The position numbers and the translations under genes are program-made. The notes beneath the pieces were generated by a model. It worked only from the letters and a program-made list of their open reading frames with translations. It did not search any database and was not told the DNA's origin. Positions 22,746-32,706 of a stretch of 64,000 nt of DNA are shown piece after piece. Origin of the DNA: Nymphaea colorata (Eukaryota > Streptophyta > Magnoliopsida > Nymphaeales > Nymphaeaceae). The stretch lies in assembly GCF_008831285.2 (NCBI RefSeq), contig NC_045140.1, positions 27,298,131-27,362,130 of the forward strand, written 5' to 3'. The first letter of the stretch is position 1. Each line of letters begins with the position of its first letter.

Positions 22746-23118
22746 TCAACAAGGGTAAAAACAGACACACATAGGAGGCCGATCGATGCGCAATGTACAT
22801 ACACCATTCCCCTCGTATTGAGTTGCACACTCTAGTTTGCATTGCAGTGGCACGCAGTTTTTATCGTCCAGCACCTTGCTGCATGGCAGCTTACCCTCGG
22901 CCACCACTCTGGAAAATGCTTCCTGCGTACCTGCGCCCAACCAAGCAATATTTAAGAACAATCCAGCAGCTAAAAGTCGTGATGATGATGATGATGGTAG
23001 GTTTCATGTTGACGACGAGAAGGAGGATGATAATGGCAAAAGCAGCGAGTTAAATAGGCTTACCGAAAGAGAAGATGAGGATGGTTATGAGGACCAACAG
23101 AAACGTCTGGGATTTCAT
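22746..23118 (-). CDS. defensin-like cysteine-rich secreted peptide 1
   Basis: Two exons. Exon 1 is 23064-23118 (55 nt) and encodes the signal peptide MKSQTFLLVLITILIFSF. The intron is 22931-23063 (GTAAGC...GCGCAG). Exon 2 is 22746-22930. The product is 79 aa with eight Cys at residues 35, 44, 49, 53, 63, 73, 75 and 79 (C-x8-C-x4-C-x3-C-x9-C-x9-C-x1-C-x3-C). This is the pattern of the LCR/defensin-like family, as is the single phase-1 intron after the signal peptide. Such peptides are secreted and act as antimicrobials or in reproductive signalling; which applies here is unknown. An alternative acceptor 44 nt earlier (CTTTTAG) would lengthen the hydrophobic N-terminus and seems less likely. 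A TATA box lies about 85 bp upstream. Confidence 0.85.
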
Positions 23119-23202
23119 GGCTTCTTTCTTTGATGGTTCCCTCCAATTGGACTTGCCCACTAGTTAATTTCTTTGGTGAAAAGGGTTGCTGATAGAATGT
23201 GT

Positions 23203-23210
23203 CTATATAG
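23203..23210 (-). promoter_or_regulatory. TATA box of defensin-like gene 1
   Basis: CTATATAG, palindromic, about 85 bp upstream of the start. It is conserved at 28518-28525 in the second copy. Confidence 0.6.
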
Positions 23211-23984
23211 AGATAGATGATGTCGATCCATAAAAGGACTTTCGGGAATGAAATGGAAAAAAAAAAGCCAAAAATGGGAAAAATGAATTTGATTGGTCGT
23301 TTTAAGGTATTATATTAATTTAAAATTTCAAAAACAGAAGAATATTTTTAAAAAATAAAAAAAAAATCTACAAAAAATCCAATTCACATTGATCAATTTT
23401 CTGGCTGGCGATTCAGAGAAAATCAGCTATATAGCTGTAAAATCTAAAAATAAAAGAGGGACAATAACGAACTAGTTGATTCGATTTGAATGGTCTCTTT
23501 TGGGTTCGAAACACGAGGCCAATTTGACGATATTCAAAAATCGGCCAATTTTTTTGCATAGCTTCCTTTTCCTTCATTGGCGCCATAATCATGAGAACCT
23601 CTTTTAATTTAAGTTGAGGAGTAATATATATTTCCTGTATACTTTTCTTTTTTTTTCTCCAAAGTTTAATTTATACCCAATTATATTTTTGCCCATCTGT
23701 GGAGGGACAAACTTTAAGTTTGATACCGTTGTAGTGTAGACATCTCTTCATTCATGGCATTCATTCATTTGGCATTGTTTTGAACTTGCTGAAAAGTGTT
23801 TTGGCTCTCCATCCCATCCCCTCGACTTGCTTTTATATAATAAGATGCTTTTATATAATAAGATGATAGAAAAGAGAGAGGAACCTTGGGTCGTCTTGTG
23901 CCATCATCACCATGTGATGATTGCATTGAAACGTTTGATTAACAATTTCTATACCATTATTGCCTCGTGCAAGTCTTTCTAAGA
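23211..23984. other. upstream region of defensin-like gene 1
   Basis: Nearly identical to 28526-29040 up to about 23727 (CAAACTTTAAGTTTGATACC), where the first unit departs into the decayed copia region. No gene. A tandem TTTTATATAATAAGATG repeat lies near 23830-23865. Confidence 0.6.
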
Positions 23985-26060
23985 GATCACTTGGTCGTCT
24001 TCTCACCTAGGTTGTGAGCCATAAAGAGTGCCATTAGGAGGATTGAGAACTCAATAATTTCATTGTGCAACATGCTTATTGAAGACGATTTTTCTTCTAG
24101 AAGCCATTTGGTTATCTCTGGGGCACTAACATTTTTTCTTGGAAATAAGAAATTGTCTTCATCACATCTACATGGCGATGGTCTTTCTAGAGATGAGATC
24201 ATAACAAAGGTAGCCTTTGTAGCAAAACGGATATCTAATAAAAACGCAAGCCTTGGATTTTGGAGCAAGATTGGGTGACAAGAAAGACTCTAAAAAAGGA
24301 TAACATGTACATCCAAACACACAGTGGTATTTTAAATCCGGTTCGGATTTCAATAGCATTTCATAAGGAGACTTCATTTCAAGTTGCGAAGAAGGAAAGT
24401 AATTAATAAGTATGCTGCAGTTTTGAAGGTGTCATACCATAAAAAATCCTTTAGGAAAACATTACATATTATGGTGATACCAGTTTCAACCACATATCGA
24501 TGTTTACGCTCGACAACGTTTTTCTGCTGAGGGGTATGTGGGGATGATATTCTTCTTTTTATTCCATGATCATTAGGAAATTGAGAGAACTCATGGTTCA
24601 TGAATTTGCCCCCACCATCACTCTAAAAAATTTTAATCTCTAACCAATTTGATTTTCAACTATATTTTTTAAGTTTTTGAAACATTGGAAATTGTCTGAC
24701 TTTTTGGTGAGAAGAAAGATGCATGAGAATTTAAAAAAAAAAAAAAATCATCAACAAGCAGTAAGTAATACCAATAACCCTCTTTAGAGACTTGAGGAGC
24801 TGCCCCCATAAATCCGCATACACAATTTAAAGAGGAAAACTAGCAACTTTATTTGAACTTTCAATGAGTAAGCAATGCATTTTTCCAACCACACAACTAA
24901 AATGAAAAAACAGCATATTGAGAATGATTTAACAAAGAAGATGTTTGAACAAAAAATTCAAGATTCTAGAGTTGGGATGCCCAAAGCGACAGTGCCAAAG
25001 CAGTGGCATCTTTATTCTTTACTAAAGTAGACAACGTTTGATATCCTGAAGTCTTGAAGATTCTCCACCTGACTGTTGCACACCTGCCCATTCTCCACTA
25101 TGAGAGGCCAACAAGGAGGGACAGACAAAAAGTCCACGCCTATTCATCTCTGATGAAGTGTGTGTTTGGTCTACATGTCCTTAACTAAGAATTTATGATG
25201 ATCAAATTCAAATAAACATTGATTGTCCCTAGTGAATTTGGCTACGGATAGTAGGTTTTTTGCAATTCTAAGAACATAAAGAACTTGAGGCAAATTAAAT
25301 TTTGTTTCATTGGCAGAGATAGAGGCATTACCAATATTGGAGATAAGAACATTAGATCCATTGGAGATCATCACGTCATTTGTACCCATATAATCCGATT
25401 TCTTATGCAGTCATATGATGGGAAGTGCTTGTGTCTAGGTACCACGCCACATCTGTAGGTTGTTGTTTCAAGGCAATGCCACCAAATAACTTAAGAATAT
25501 CATAACATGGGCGAGTGGTGTGATATTTTATATCCCAAAATTAACACACTACTGGCTGATTTATCGAGTTAGAATCCTTAAACCCACTGTTACCTTGATT
25601 TTGATGATAAGAATTATTTTGTTGATTTCCATTATTTTGAGTAAACTGTTGTCTACCCCTACCACACCCCCTATAGGAACCACTACGCCCATGTCCTCGC
25701 TGGCTAAAGAAGGCCACAGAATTTTCAACTTGTTGGAAGGCATGATCATTCATATTTTAAAGTCTTTTTTCATGATTCAACAAGAGAACTTATATCTCAA
25801 CAAAAGCAGGCAGATTCTTCATGGTGGTAATTGAAGTTATAGAACTTTCATGTAGGTGGATAATTCATTAAGTATGGTGTATAATAGTATCATAGAAACA
25901 ACTTCATTGACAACAGATAAAGCTACCATGGAGAGATCTCCCTTTCGCATGTCTTGAAGATCTCGTTTTAATTGCAAAATTTTTGATTTTGTGCTCTTTT
26001 GACAACAACGTGAAGATTTTCCTTCTCTTGTTTTAAATTCACAAACAAGTAACAGCAGAT
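23985..26060 (-). pseudogene. decayed copia gag-pol relic
   Basis: Minus-strand pieces of a copia polyprotein in order. A Gag tail with RG-rich GSYRGCGRGRQQFTQNN is at about 25541-25753. A protease/pre-integrase region (LPQVLYVLRIAKNLLSV) is at 25171-25389. Integrase core pieces (SPHTPQQKNVVERKHRY) are at 24374-24601, and the post-core region (CVFIRYPFCYKGYLCYD) is at 24168-24377. Many stops and frameshifts separate them. Reverse transcriptase and RNase H are missing, and no LTRs were recognised. The 3' two-thirds must have been lost before or during the duplications. Confidence 0.75.
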
Positions 26061-26179
26061 TAACATGAGGAGACGCTCATTCAAGCATGTTAAGCCGAGG
26101 AACATGAATGTCAATTGCCTGAATTTTCCTCATTCCTATTAATGGCTCCACCTTTTCCTTCAGTTGTTTCCTTTCCGTA

Positions 26180-27316
26180 TTGGAAAGCTAGCAGAAGTTG
26201 TCATGTTATACAAGCTCTTTGCATTCAAAAGCAACTATACAAGACGAGGACATATTGAATGAAACATCTAAAATTTTCTTTTGGAATAATTTTCGAAAGA
26301 TACTCCTATTATGTAATAACCATAAGAGCTGCAACTCCTGAAAGACAAAAACATAAATTTGATTGTTTCCTTGGTAGCTTCTGTAAAGCCCAAACTTCTA
26401 CGTACATCATGAATTGGCAAGTCCTTCTCGGAGTTATAAAACGATCAGGAGTTAAAGAGATTGTTTGGCTAGTAAAGGAGTTGAACCAACCAAGGTAGAT
26501 CTATGTTACAGACTTGACCATTGTCATTCTTCTTCTTCTAAACTGTTTTCCTACTGGTGTTCAAACTCGATCTGAAATTAGAATGGGACACACTCTCTCT
26601 CTTTACTCGTGCTATATAGGGAACCCAATCTGAACTTGGAATTGGGCTCTTTATATCTCGTCATTGGCGGGCTGAGGTAGAAAGACGCTCATCAAAATAT
26701 GAAGATCTCAGATTAGACAGAGATATACATGAGAGACGCATTCCTAATTTACAGTGCAAAAATGTCTTGCCTAAGCGTAGAAGGGAAAGGAGGATTTGAT
26801 CTTAAATCCATGGATCGCTATGAAAATATTATCACGTTAGAAGTCAGGTATCCTAGTACTTTTACCATGCACTAACAAAAATGTATCCTTTTATGAACGT
26901 GCAGAGGCGTGAGGTTATTTGTAAATGAGACCAACATTTTCTTCAATTCAGAGGTTCATGCCAAACCATCTATTGCTAATTTAACCACAGGATCGTAAAC
27001 GACTAAACGTTGTTCTTGGCTCTCTACATTGTTTTTCCCTTCATGGATCTCCAATCTTCAACCTCGTAACTGTGCAACCAATGGATGGAAGATGAACAGA
27101 GAGTTGTGGTTCGCATCCTGCAGAGCATCAGGCCAGGATTTCTCCCCAACCTTCTCTGCATTTCATAAATTCGAGGAAAAATTTTGGGTAAATGTTGGAG
27201 GATGAGCTTCTACCTAGCAATATGACCTATATGGAAAATTAGAAATGTCTGAAGACTCACTTCAAAAGCGGAGTTTCTACAGGGAATTCTCAGGTGGTCG
27301 TGAACGCTGTAAAGAG
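26180..27316. repeat. block Q, copy 1
   Basis: About 1.1 kb of non-coding DNA present three times: here, at about 29055-30200 and at about 48880-50100. Short frames in it (such as MKHPKFW.. and MLEDELL..) differ between copies by indels, so I find no evidence of a gene. Confidence 0.7.
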
Positions 27317-27322
27317 CATTTT
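27317..27322. other. junction of tandem duplication S
   Basis: CATTTT is shared by both parental edges. Block Q runs into GAGCATTTT as at 50052-50060, and the second unit continues CATTTTGAAAATCGG as at 21994. It is a head-to-tail join with 6 bp of microhomology. Confidence 0.75.
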
Positions 27323-28057
27323 GAAAATCGGCCAAATTCGGATTTGGATTCAGATATAAATATAAAAATCAGATTTCGATCAAATACAGATCTTAAAATC
27401 AGAATCAGATTCAGATACGACTTTTCTTTGGTCAAATTCGAATATGTGAAAATCTGAACAAACAATATGGTTAAGGGTATATCTTATTTGAATCCGATCT
27501 ACTGACCTCCCTACTTTGGAGCTCGAGTTTGGTCTTGTGAAACTCAAATGCATTTAAAAAGAACCGTGACATAAACTTTAGAAATCCTAGTTCGATTTCC
27601 TTCTCAAAATTCCAAAACCAGATGAACAATTTCTATAAACCAAGAATATATGTCCACAACCAGATTAATTAGTTTACATGGAGGTTTTGATAGGCTTTTA
27701 TTTATAAGGATCCAAAATGACTGTAATTATATGCACGCCGGACTACATCAAGTCAAGGACTGATCCATCATAAAAATAACCATCTGGATAGCATCTTTAA
27801 CTTCAAATACAGAGCAGCATGAGACATTGGATACATCTGATGTCCTGTTACATAAGCTTGTAGTTAAACTTCTTACATTGAACTCAACTCCAGTAAGTAG
27901 AAGAACCTAAGATGGCAACAAGAAGTTAAAGTTCTTGTTTTTAATGCCGGACTAATGTTGATGGTCGACAACAGAAGGGGGAAGGAAGGGTAATGCACGT
28001 ATTTTTCCATTCATGAGGAGCGCCATTTGATCCTTCGCCTTCTATAAAGGTGGCATT

Positions 28058-28433
28058 TCAACAAGGGTAAGAACAGACACACATAGGAGGCCGATCGATG
28101 CGCACTGTACATACACCATTCCCCTTGTATTGAGTTGCACACTCTAGTTTGCATTGCAGCGGCACGCAGTTTTTATCGTCCAGCACCTTGCCGCATGGCA
28201 GCTTACCCTCGGCCACCACTCTGGAAAATGCTTCCTGCGTACCTGCGCCCAACCAAGCAATATTTAAAAACAATCCAGCAGCTAAAAGTCGTGATGATGA
28301 TGCTGATGATGGTAGGTTTCATGTTGACGACGAGAAGGAGGATGATGTTGGCAAAAGCAGCGAGTTAAATAGGCTTACCGAAAGAGAAGATGAGGATGGT
28401 TATGAGGACCAACAGAAACGTCTGGGATTTCAT
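28058..28433 (-). CDS. defensin-like cysteine-rich secreted peptide 2
   Basis: Same structure as gene 1: exon 1 28379-28433, intron 28243-28378, exon 2 28058-28242, 79 aa, all eight Cys kept. The signal-peptide exon is identical to that of gene 1. Exon 2 differs at five sites. Four change the peptide (S36G, E58K, L65V, F76S), all between or next to cysteines, and one is silent. It lies in the second unit of tandem duplication S with its own TATA box, so it is probably expressed. Its function is unknown beyond the family. Confidence 0.85.
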
Positions 28434-28517
28434 GGCTTCTTTCTTTGATGGTTCCCTCCAATTGGACTTGCCCACTAGTTAATTTCTTTGGTGAAAAGGG
28501 CTGCTGATAGAATGTGT

Positions 28518-28525
28518 CTATATAG
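28518..28525 (-). promoter_or_regulatory. TATA box of defensin-like gene 2
   Basis: CTATATAG at the same position relative to the start as in gene 1. Confidence 0.6.
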
Positions 28526-30600
28526 AGATAGATGATGTCGATCCATAAAAGGACTTTCGGGAATGAAATGGAAAAAAAAAAGCCAAAAATGGGAAAAATG
28601 AATTTGATTGGTCGTTTTAAGGTATTATATTAAATTAAAATTTCAAAAACAGAAGAATATTTTTAAAAAATGAAAAAAAAATCTACAAAAAATCCAATTC
28701 ACATTGATCAATTTTCTGGCTGGCGATTCAGAGAAAATCAGCTATATAGATGTAAAATCTCAAAATAAAAGAGGGACAATAACGAAATAGTTGATTCGAT
28801 TTGAATGGTCTCTTTTCGGTTCGAAACACGAGGCCAATTTGACGATATTCAAAAATCGGCCAATTTTTTCGCATCGCTTCCTTTTCCTTTATTGGCGCCA
28901 TTCAAAGTTAAGCCAATGATGAGAACCTCTTTTAATAATATATATTTCCTGCATACTTTTCTTTCTTTTTTTTTTCTCCAAAGTTTAAATTATACCCAAT
29001 AATATTTTTGCCGATCTGTGGTGGGACAAACTTCTAAGTTTGATATCGTTGGAGCGTGATAACATACATTGCTCTACTTAATTGGAAGTTATGTGAAGTT
29101 GTCATGTTATACAAGCTCTTTGCATTCAAAAGCAACTATACAAGAGGAGGACATATTGAATGAAACATCCAAAATTTTGGCGATTTTTTGGAATAATTTT
29201 CGAAAGATACTCCTATTATGTAATAACCATAAGAGCCGCAGCTCCTGAAAGACAAAAACATGAATTTGATTATTTCCTTGGTAGCTTCTGTAAAGCCCTA
29301 ACTTCTACTTACATCATGAATTGGCAAGTCCTCCTCGGAGTTATAAAACGATGAGGAGTTAAAAGAGATTGTTTGGCTGGCAAAGGAGTTGAACCAACCA
29401 AGGTAGATCTATCTTCCATTGTCATTCTTTTCTTCTAAAATGTCTTTCTACTGGTGTTCAAACTCAATCTGAAATTAGAATGGGACACTCTCTCTCTTTA
29501 CTCGTGCTAGATAGGGAACCCAATCTGAACTTGGAAATGGGCTCTTTATATCTCGTCATTGGCAGGCTGAGGTAAAAAGACGCTCATCAAAATATGAAGA
29601 TCTCAGGTTAGACAGAGATATACAGGAGAGACGCATTCCTAATTTACATTGCTAAAATGTCTTGCCTAAGCGTAGAAGGGAAAGGAGGATTTGATCTTAA
29701 ATCCATGGATGGTTATGAAAATATTTTCACGTTAGAAGTCAGGTATCCTAGTACTTTTGCCATGCACTAACAAAAATGTATCCTTTTATGAATGCCCAGA
29801 GGCGTGAGGTTATTTGTAAATGAGACCAACATTTTCTTCAATTCAGAGGTTCATGCCAAACCGTCTGCTGCTAATTTAACCACAGGATCGTAAGCGACTA
29901 AACGTTGTTCTTGGCTCTCTCCATTGTTTTTCCCTTCATGGATCTCCAATCTTCAACCTCGTAACTGTGCAACCAATGGATGGAGAGCTGTGGTTGGCAT
30001 CCAGCAAAGAATCAGGCCTGGATTCTCCCCAACCTTCTCTGCATTTCATAAATTCAAGGAAAAATTTTGGGTTAATGTTGGAGGATGAGCTTCTACCTAG
30101 CAATATGACCTATATGGAAATTCAGAAATGCCTGAAGCCTCACTGCAATAGCGGAGTTTCTACAGGGAATTCTCAGGTGGTCTTGAGCGCTGTAAAGAGA
30201 ATGTTCTACTGCTTGATCAGAACTAAACACGAGCAAAGGATTAAACTATGGTGCTTCACTAATGTCTGGCGTAATAGCTGACGTTTAAAGAACGGTAATC
30301 AGTTGTCTTCCAAATAGTGAAGTGGTAGCGAGGGGCAAGAACTGCAATGGGACCAGTAAAGGGGCAGAATGGCACCCATGTTTTGGTCTGGTGTAAGCTT
30401 GCCCATATATATGTTGAACATTTTGTTTAGTTCTTTGTTATGCATAGAATTAACTTTAAGGCATTAGATACCATATCTAAGGTGTGGTGTTTGGACTTTT
30501 TAGTAACCTCGCCAGAAAATTTTATTTCCTCCGTAAGCAATAGCCGGGATTGATTGAAATTTCTGAGCACAAACAAGATCTTAATTTTCCTAAACCACAA
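28526..30600. other. upstream of defensin-like gene 2, then block Q copy 2
   Basis: 28526-29040 is duplicated upstream DNA of the peptide gene. About 29055-30200 is block Q copy 2, and 30200-30600 continues as at 50100-50460. No gene is supported. Confidence 0.6.
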
Positions 30601-30618
30601 AGACTTTGAGGCAGCCCA

Positions 30619-30907
30619 CTAATCCTGGGAGGCCCATATGAAGTCATTCTGAAATATGAAGTGGCACACCTCGATCTCCCCTAGCTTGTGTCCCAGCGCC
30701 CTGAACGTCGTATGGCCCGCACTCCACTGGTTCGTGTCCAGGTGGCAGATCTCCACCTCCTGATTGGCCTTCTTCCCCTCTACGTCGTACACCTTGACGC
30801 GTGGCACTGCACGACAATAGTAGACCAGGTAAGGAAACAGGCTCTGGCAGAACGACACGGCCTGTTACCCCACCGCTGTTCCTGCCGCCGACCCCGCCCA
30901 CCGCCAC
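30619..30907 (-). pseudogene. BURP-domain relic 1, C-terminal part of exon 3
   Basis: Reads CQSLFPYLVYYCRAVPRVK, then ANQEVEICHLDTNQWSAGH, then GEIEVCHFIFQNDFIW. This is the CH-motif end of a BURP domain. Two of the four CH pairs have lost their His (CQ, CR), there is a short deletion between the second and third pairs, and the upstream part is cut off by an inserted AT-rich element at 30908. It belongs with the pieces at 31339-31660 and 37327-37925. Confidence 0.85.
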
Positions 30908-31338
30908 ATGTCAATATATTCGATTGAAATCGGATATCCATCGATCTGATCCGCTTGATAAAAATTTAATATCCGATTAAGAAATCGGATCAAATTAGGA
31001 TTTAACAAATGACATCCAATCGGATTTGGATTTGAATTCGGATATACATGAATATCGGATCGAAGTCAGATACAAATTCGAATCGGATTCATTTTTAGAC
31101 AAATATCCTCTATCTAATACTTGAAAAATGGCAAAATTCGGTTCATAATTTGGATTCGGATTCGGATATAAATATAAAAGTCGGATTCAGATCAGATTCG
31201 GATCGTAAAATCGGATTTTAGATTCGAATTCGGATATGACTTTGCTTTATTTAAAAAAAATTCAAATCCAAGAATATCCGAAAAAACGGATATAGTTAAA
31301 ATCGATAAGAATCCGATCCATTAAAATCCCCACCGTCC
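30908..31338. mobile_element. GGATGTCAA-family element inside the BURP relic
   Basis: About 430 bp of GGATTCGGATAT-type AT-rich DNA. It begins ATGTCAATATATTCGATT and ends, on the other strand, GGGGATTTTAATGGATCGG, both variants of the family's terminal repeat. In the sister relic (50690-50710) the BURP sequence is uninterrupted here, which proves an insertion. The target duplication is blurred (CCACCG on both sides). Confidence 0.7.
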
Positions 31339-31660
31339 TCCCGCAACGATGTTGGCCGTCGTCGAGACCCGCGCCTTCTCTCCGAGCACCGACGCCGCAA
31401 ACTCTGCCATCTGCCATCCCAGGTCACCCATCGCTTCCTTTCGTCCTTCACCAGCGGCCGCTCACAGTCCGCTAAGGTTCCAGCCATCAAGCCCTGAAAA
31501 ACGGAAAACAAGGGGCGTCATCGGTTGTGATTTTTCCAGAGAGGAATCGTTGTACCCACTGATGCCTACCTGCATACTGCTGGCGTTTAGCATGCAGATA
31601 AGCTCCGGCAATCGGGTGGAGCTGAACAGAAGCTTGTCGGCTATCGTCCTCAGCAAGAAC
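31339..31660 (-). pseudogene. BURP-domain relic 1, exon 3 start and exon 2 end
   Basis: TLADCERPLVKDERKR (exon 3 start, about 31360-31480) and LPELICMLNASSMQ (exon 2 end, about 31580-31660), with the intron between. The first coding stretch is frameshifted. The copia 2 element begins at 31661 within the exon. Confidence 0.8.
31655..31660. repeat. target-site duplication of copia 2 (left)
   Basis: AAGAAC, repeated at 37327-37332. The uninterrupted sister sequence near 51024 has it once (GGCAAGAACGACCTCGG). Confidence 0.85.
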
Positions 31661-32012
31661 TGTTAACAAAACTGTTAAGGATGAATCTGTTGGAGAGAAA
31701 ATCAGCAATCAAGATATGGAGCTGGTAATAACAGATTGTGATCAAATAAAAAAAGGCAGAAAAATCAGAAGAAAGGGAAAGGCAAAAATTTGGGGATCAA
31801 ATGAAGATTTCATTTAATCTAAGCAAGAACAACCTTGCCTACAATAAGACGTGATTTCTTCCCTATAAAAGGGACTCGACTCTCCCATTGTAATCATCTT
31901 CTTATTGAATGACAAATTGTTCGAGTGCCTTCCGATCGTGGACGTAAGCTCAATCAGAGCTGAACCACGTTACTTGCTGTCTTTCATCCTGCTCTCTTCT
32001 TCTGTTTTCATT
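31661..32012 (+). repeat. 5' LTR of copia 2
   Basis: About 352 bp, TGTTAAC...TTTTCATT, with a TATA box at 31863-31870. The exact 3' edge is ambiguous by 2 bp because of the junction with the primer site. Confidence 0.9.
31863..31870 (+). promoter_or_regulatory. TATA box in copia 2 LTR
   Basis: CTATAAAA in CCCTATAAAAGGG, conserved in both LTRs. It is the likely core promoter of the element RNA. Confidence 0.7.
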
Positions 32013-32022
32013 GTATCAGAGC
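32011..32022 (+). promoter_or_regulatory. primer-binding site of copia 2
   Basis: TTGTATCAGAGC, one base off the standard initiator Met-tRNA complement, directly after the 5' LTR. Confidence 0.85.
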
Positions 32023-32074
32023 AATAGAAGCTGCTGCTGCTGAGATCGTTTGAGTCTTCCACGACAGCACAACT

Positions 32075-32225
32075 GCCTCTTTTGAGAAGAGGCATCAATC
32101 ATACCACGGCAAGCTGCTGCTGTGGAAAGGGCACGACAACCCTCACACAACCGCCCTCTTTTGAGAAGAGGCATCAATCATACCACGGCAAGCTGCTGCT
32201 GTGGAAAGGGCACGGCAACCCTCTC
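32075..32225 (+). repeat. tandem duplication in copia 2 leader, pair 1
   Basis: Two adjacent units of about 75 bp (from about 32075 and 32153), each with CTCTTTTGAGAAGAGG, an 8-bp inverted pair, followed by CATCAATCATACCACGG. Confidence 0.85.
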
Positions 32226-32436
32226 TGCCTAAGACCGTTTGGGTTTTTCCACCGGTATCATTGCTCACGGCGTTTCTGCTGTTTACGGCAGAATCAATCA
32301 TCTCTTGCTGCTGAAACAAAGGGAGAACAAAGACAAAACAGAGGAAGTTCTCCCTCTCTGTTCACGACAGCTTTATGGGGTGTTGTTAAAATCACCCCCT
32401 CTATCGAGCAAGAGTCAAATCGTTTTCTCACCGTGT

Positions 32437-32640
32437 GCAGATTCTTCAAGCGCCTTTGCAATTTTTTTTTTGAAGATTCGTGGAAACAGCGCTTGTAATT
32501 TTAAGCGCCGCTGGTTGTGAAACCGGGTAAAAGAAGAGCAGATTCTTCAAGCGCCTTTGCAATTTTTTTCTGAAGATTCGTGGAAACAGCGCTTGTAATT
32601 TTAAGCGCCGCTGGTTGTGAAACCGGGTAAAAGAAGAGCA
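32437..32640 (+). repeat. tandem duplication in copia 2 leader, pair 2
   Basis: Two units of about 100 bp (32437-32537 and 32538-32640) that are almost identical apart from the length of a T run. Each starts GCAGATTCTTCAAGCGCC. Confidence 0.9.
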
Positions 32641-32706
32641 GGTCGTTTCTTTCCGCCTCTTTATTTCAGTAAACGGCATTTTCTTCACGACTGAAATTGT
32701 TCTTAA

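Larger units (their letters stand above)
21994..27322. repeat. tandem duplication S, first unit
   Basis: Unit of about 5.3 kb with defensin-like gene 1, a decayed copia and block Q1. It is followed head to tail by the second unit. The left edge is the CATTTT at 21994-21999 and the right edge the CATTTT at the junction 27317-27322. Confidence 0.8.
27323..30200. repeat. tandem duplication S, second unit
   Basis: Collinear with the first unit through defensin-like gene 2, then directly into block Q at about 29050. The whole copia relic is absent at TATCGTTGGAGCG. Confidence 0.8.

Noticed and set aside
23830-23865. Possible CRISPR-like or satellite repeat (TTTTATATAATAAGATG twice)
   Set aside because: Only two units with no spacers. 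A simple tandem duplication in plant DNA.
26259-26498. 79- to 81-codon frame in block Q (also 29160 and 48987)
   Set aside because: The frame differs in length and start between the three copies because of indels, and no family is recognised. Treated as non-coding.
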